The notes under the pieces were generated by a model, which was not told the DNA's origin, did not search any database, and worked only from the letters and a program-made list of their open reading frames with translations. The position numbers and the translations under genes are program-made. Shown one piece after another: positions 5,603 through 7,067 of a DNA stretch of 7,067 bases. The stretch's first letter is position 1; each line of letters begins with the position of its first letter. Source of the DNA: Loktanella sp. UBA3435 (GTDB lineage Bacteria > Pseudomonadota > Alphaproteobacteria > Rhodobacterales > Rhodobacteraceae); the NCBI GenBank assembly GCA_002378665.1, contig DFSO01000041.1, positions 31,486 to 38,552 on the forward strand, written 5' to 3'.

Positions 5603-6853
5603 ATGACCATTCTCCAAATCACCTCACTACTCATCGTGCTCGCAGGTGCATTCGGCGCAATTAACTATCTTTTCTTACGTCTTCCCCCCGCAATTGGCAT
5701 CCTCGTTGTGGCGCTTTTTGCTTCCTTCGCGATCCTCGGGTTTGACGTGTTCTTCCCAAGCTTCGGGGTCGCTGCAAATGTACGGGCAACTGTCGCTGAC
5801 ATCGACTTTTCCGACGCGCTGTTAGAAGGAATGCTCGGCTTGCTGCTTTTTGCGGGCGCCTTACACGTCAAAATCGCAGCCCTGCGCCGCGAATGGGTCG
5901 TGGTCATGCTCATGGCGGCGATCGGCATCGGACTTTCCACGGCCATCGTGGGCTTTGGCTTTTCGTGGCTGACAGGCATGCCATTGATCGTGGCCCTCGT
6001 GTTCGGCTCACTTATTTCACCAACAGATCCAGTGGCCGTTCTGGGCGTTTTGCGCGAAGCGAATCTCGAAAAGTCGCTTGAAACCAAGATCGCGGGCGAG
6101 AGCCTTTTTAACGATGGTGTGGCTTACGTTGTCTTTCTGATCCTGATTGGCCTCGCCTTCCCCAGTGGAGAGGATCACGGCGGCGGCTTTCTGGGCGCTG
6201 TCGAGCTTTTCGTCCGAGAGGCGCTTGGTGGCGCGTTGCTTGGCGTTGTTCTCGGCTGGCTCACCTTCCGCGTGATGCGCCGCATTGAAGACTATTCGCT
6301 GGAGGTTCTGATCACCCTTGGCCTCGCTTTTGGGGGCTATGAACTCGCGGTCTACTTACATGTTTCTGCCCCGATTATGGCGGTCTGTGCAGGACTATTG
6401 ATCGGCGACGTTGGCGCGAAATACGGCATGTCCGAGGAAACCCGTAAATATGTTGACGCCTTCTGGAAGCTGATCGACGAAATCCTCAACGCGGTCCTTT
6501 TCCTGCTGATCGGGGTCGAGGTATTCGCAATCGCCTTCAACTTCGACAACTTCTCGGCAGGCATTGCAGCCATCGCATTGGCGCTTATCGCCCGCCTCGC
6601 CGCCGTCGCGGTGCCTGTGCTGATGCTCAAACCCTTCCGCAATTTTTCACAAGGGGTCATCCCAATCATGACGTGGGGCGGATTGAAGGGCGGCATCTCG
6701 GTCGCTTTAGCGCTGTCCTTGCCTGACGGCGAATGGAAACCTGTGATCCTGACCGCGACCTATATGGTCGTGATTTTCTCGATTATCGTACAAGGTTTGA
6801 CCGTCGCGAAACTGGCCGAAAAGGTTGGGCGCGAGCCTGAGTTACGGCCATAA
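5603..6853 (+). CDS. Cation:proton antiporter, CPA1/NhaP type
   Basis: A 416-residue integral inner-membrane protein with about 12-13 hydrophobic helices (for example near 5-22, 27-46, 73-90, 98-120, 127-149, 168-187, 205-222, 253-270, 292-312, 318-340, 381-400). It exchanges Na+ (or K+/Li+) for H+ to control pH and salt. Family markers: SPTDPVAVLGVL at 139-150, the ion-binding GESLFND at 165-171 with the Asn170-Asp171 pair of electroneutral CPA1 exchangers, FWKLIDEILNAVLFLLIGVE at 287-306, a conserved arginine in ARLAAVAVP (Arg331) and WGGLKGGISVALALSLP at 358-374. The length matches NhaP-type proteins that lack a long cytoplasmic regulatory tail. Cation specificity cannot be read from sequence. 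It lies 52 bases after the acyltransferase gene on the same strand with its own good ribosome site, so co-transcription is possible, and it is closed by an intrinsic terminator. Confidence 0.93.
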   Translation: MTILQITSLLIVLAGAFGAINYLFLRLPPAIGILVVALFASFAILGFDVFFPSFGVAANVRATVADIDFSDALLEGMLGLLLFAGALHVKIAALRREWVVVMLMAAIGIGLSTAIVGFGFSWLTGMPLIVALVFGSLISPTDPVAVLGVLREANLEKSLETKIAGESLFNDGVAYVVFLILIGLAFPSGEDHGGGFLGAVELFVREALGGALLGVVLGWLTFRVMRRIEDYSLEVLITLGLAFGGYELAVYLHVSAPIMAVCAGLLIGDVGAKYGMSEETRKYVDAFWKLIDEILNAVLFLLIGVEVFAIAFNFDNFSAGIAAIALALIARLAAVAVPVLMLKPFRNFSQGVIPIMTWGGLKGGISVALALSLPDGEWKPVILTATYMVVIFSIIVQGLTVAKLAEKVGREPELRP

Positions 6854-6863
6854 CACAGACGAA

Positions 6864-6889
6864 AAGACGCGGAATCCCGCGTTTTCCCC
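6864..6889 (+). terminator. Intrinsic terminator after the antiporter gene
   Basis: AAGACGCGG (6864-6872) pairs with CCGCGTTTT (6877-6885) around a four-base loop AATC, with one G-T pair, ten bases after the antiporter stop codon. The stem ends in TTTT followed by CCCCTTCCC, a short but plausible U-tract. This isolates the antiporter gene from the next gene. Confidence 0.7.
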
Positions 6890-6917
6890 TTCCCTGGCAG
6901 ACCTGCATTCCGCTTAA

Positions 6918-6932
6918 GTTGTGACAAACAAC
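6918..6932. repeat. Short inverted repeat upstream of the last gene
   Basis: GTTGT (6918-6922) and ACAAC (6928-6932) flank GACAA; the overlapping TTGTGACAA is also palindromic about its central G. It lies 14 bases before the start codon, ahead of the Shine-Dalgarno. It could be a small operator or a chance repeat; it is too short to assign. Confidence 0.2.
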
Positions 6933-6946
6933 CAAGGGGAAAACAC

Positions 6947-7067
6947 ATGTCACTTATGAAAACACTTGCCAAAGTCGCCATCGGCGTTGCCGTTGCCAAA
7001 GGCGTCGCATCCATGACGCAAAAAGCGGGCCAGCAACAAGCAGGTCAGCAAGACAACGACGGCTTGT
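6947..7067 (+). CDS. Small protein N-terminus, cut by the window end
   Basis: ATG 6947 is preceded by a strong Shine-Dalgarno (AAGGGGA, 6934-6940). Forty codons are visible before the window ends. The protein begins MSLMKTLAKVAIGVAVAKGV, a short basic/hydrophobic helix too weak to call a firm signal peptide or TM segment, and continues with a Gln/Gly-rich linker (KAGQQQAGQQDNDG). From general memory, this opening resembles roseobacter proteins with a Gly/Gln-rich linker before a DUF533/TerB-like or YidB-like domain, but that domain, if present, lies outside the window, so no function is assigned. The preceding terminator indicates its own promoter within the 90-base gap; I could not identify convincing -35 and -10 boxes. 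Confidence 0.65.
   Translation, partial: MSLMKTLAKVAIGVAVAKGVASMTQKAGQQQAGQQDNDGL

Overview
The window looks like chromosomal DNA of an alphaproteobacterium, most likely of the Rhodobacterales/Roseobacter group. This is an inference from moderately high GC, the protein style of AnmK, TyrRS and the MttB-like protein, and the tight gene packing. There is no sign of a mobile element, CRISPR array, rRNA or tRNA, and no stretch over 300 bases lacks a gene.

Layout, left to right. (1) The 3' end of an isocitrate lyase/PEP mutase superfamily gene (1-371). (2) A 234-base gap (372-605) that is not empty: it holds a good Shine-Dalgarno followed by a 30-codon ORF, and an imperfect hairpin whose outer arm pairs with that Shine-Dalgarno. 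(3) A trimethylamine methyltransferase (MttB) superfamily gene without pyrrolysine (606-2180). (4) anmK on the minus strand (2170-3267), convergent with the mttB-like gene and overlapping it by 11 bases; a 9-bp perfect hairpin lies in this 3'-3' junction. (5) tyrS (3341-4591), divergent from anmK. (6) A 45-residue single-TM protein on the minus strand (4588-4725), whose stop codon interlocks with that of tyrS. (7) A divergent GNAT/FemAB-like acyltransferase gene (4756-5550) only 30 bases away, with a 9-bp inverted repeat spanning both start regions. (8) A CPA1/NhaP-type cation:proton antiporter (5603-6853), possibly co-transcribed with the acyltransferase, followed by an intrinsic terminator. 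(9) The start of a small protein gene (6947 to the window end) with N-terminal similarity to roseobacter proteins of uncertain family.

The genes do not form one pathway. They are housekeeping (tyrS, anmK for cell-wall amino sugar recycling), C1/quaternary-amine metabolism (mttB-like), ion homeostasis (NhaP) and poorly characterised genes. The most interesting parts are non-obvious: the leader of the mttB-like gene with its possible regulated upstream ORF, the unannotated-size membrane protein, and the symmetric element between the two divergent genes. No clearly new multi-gene system is visible.
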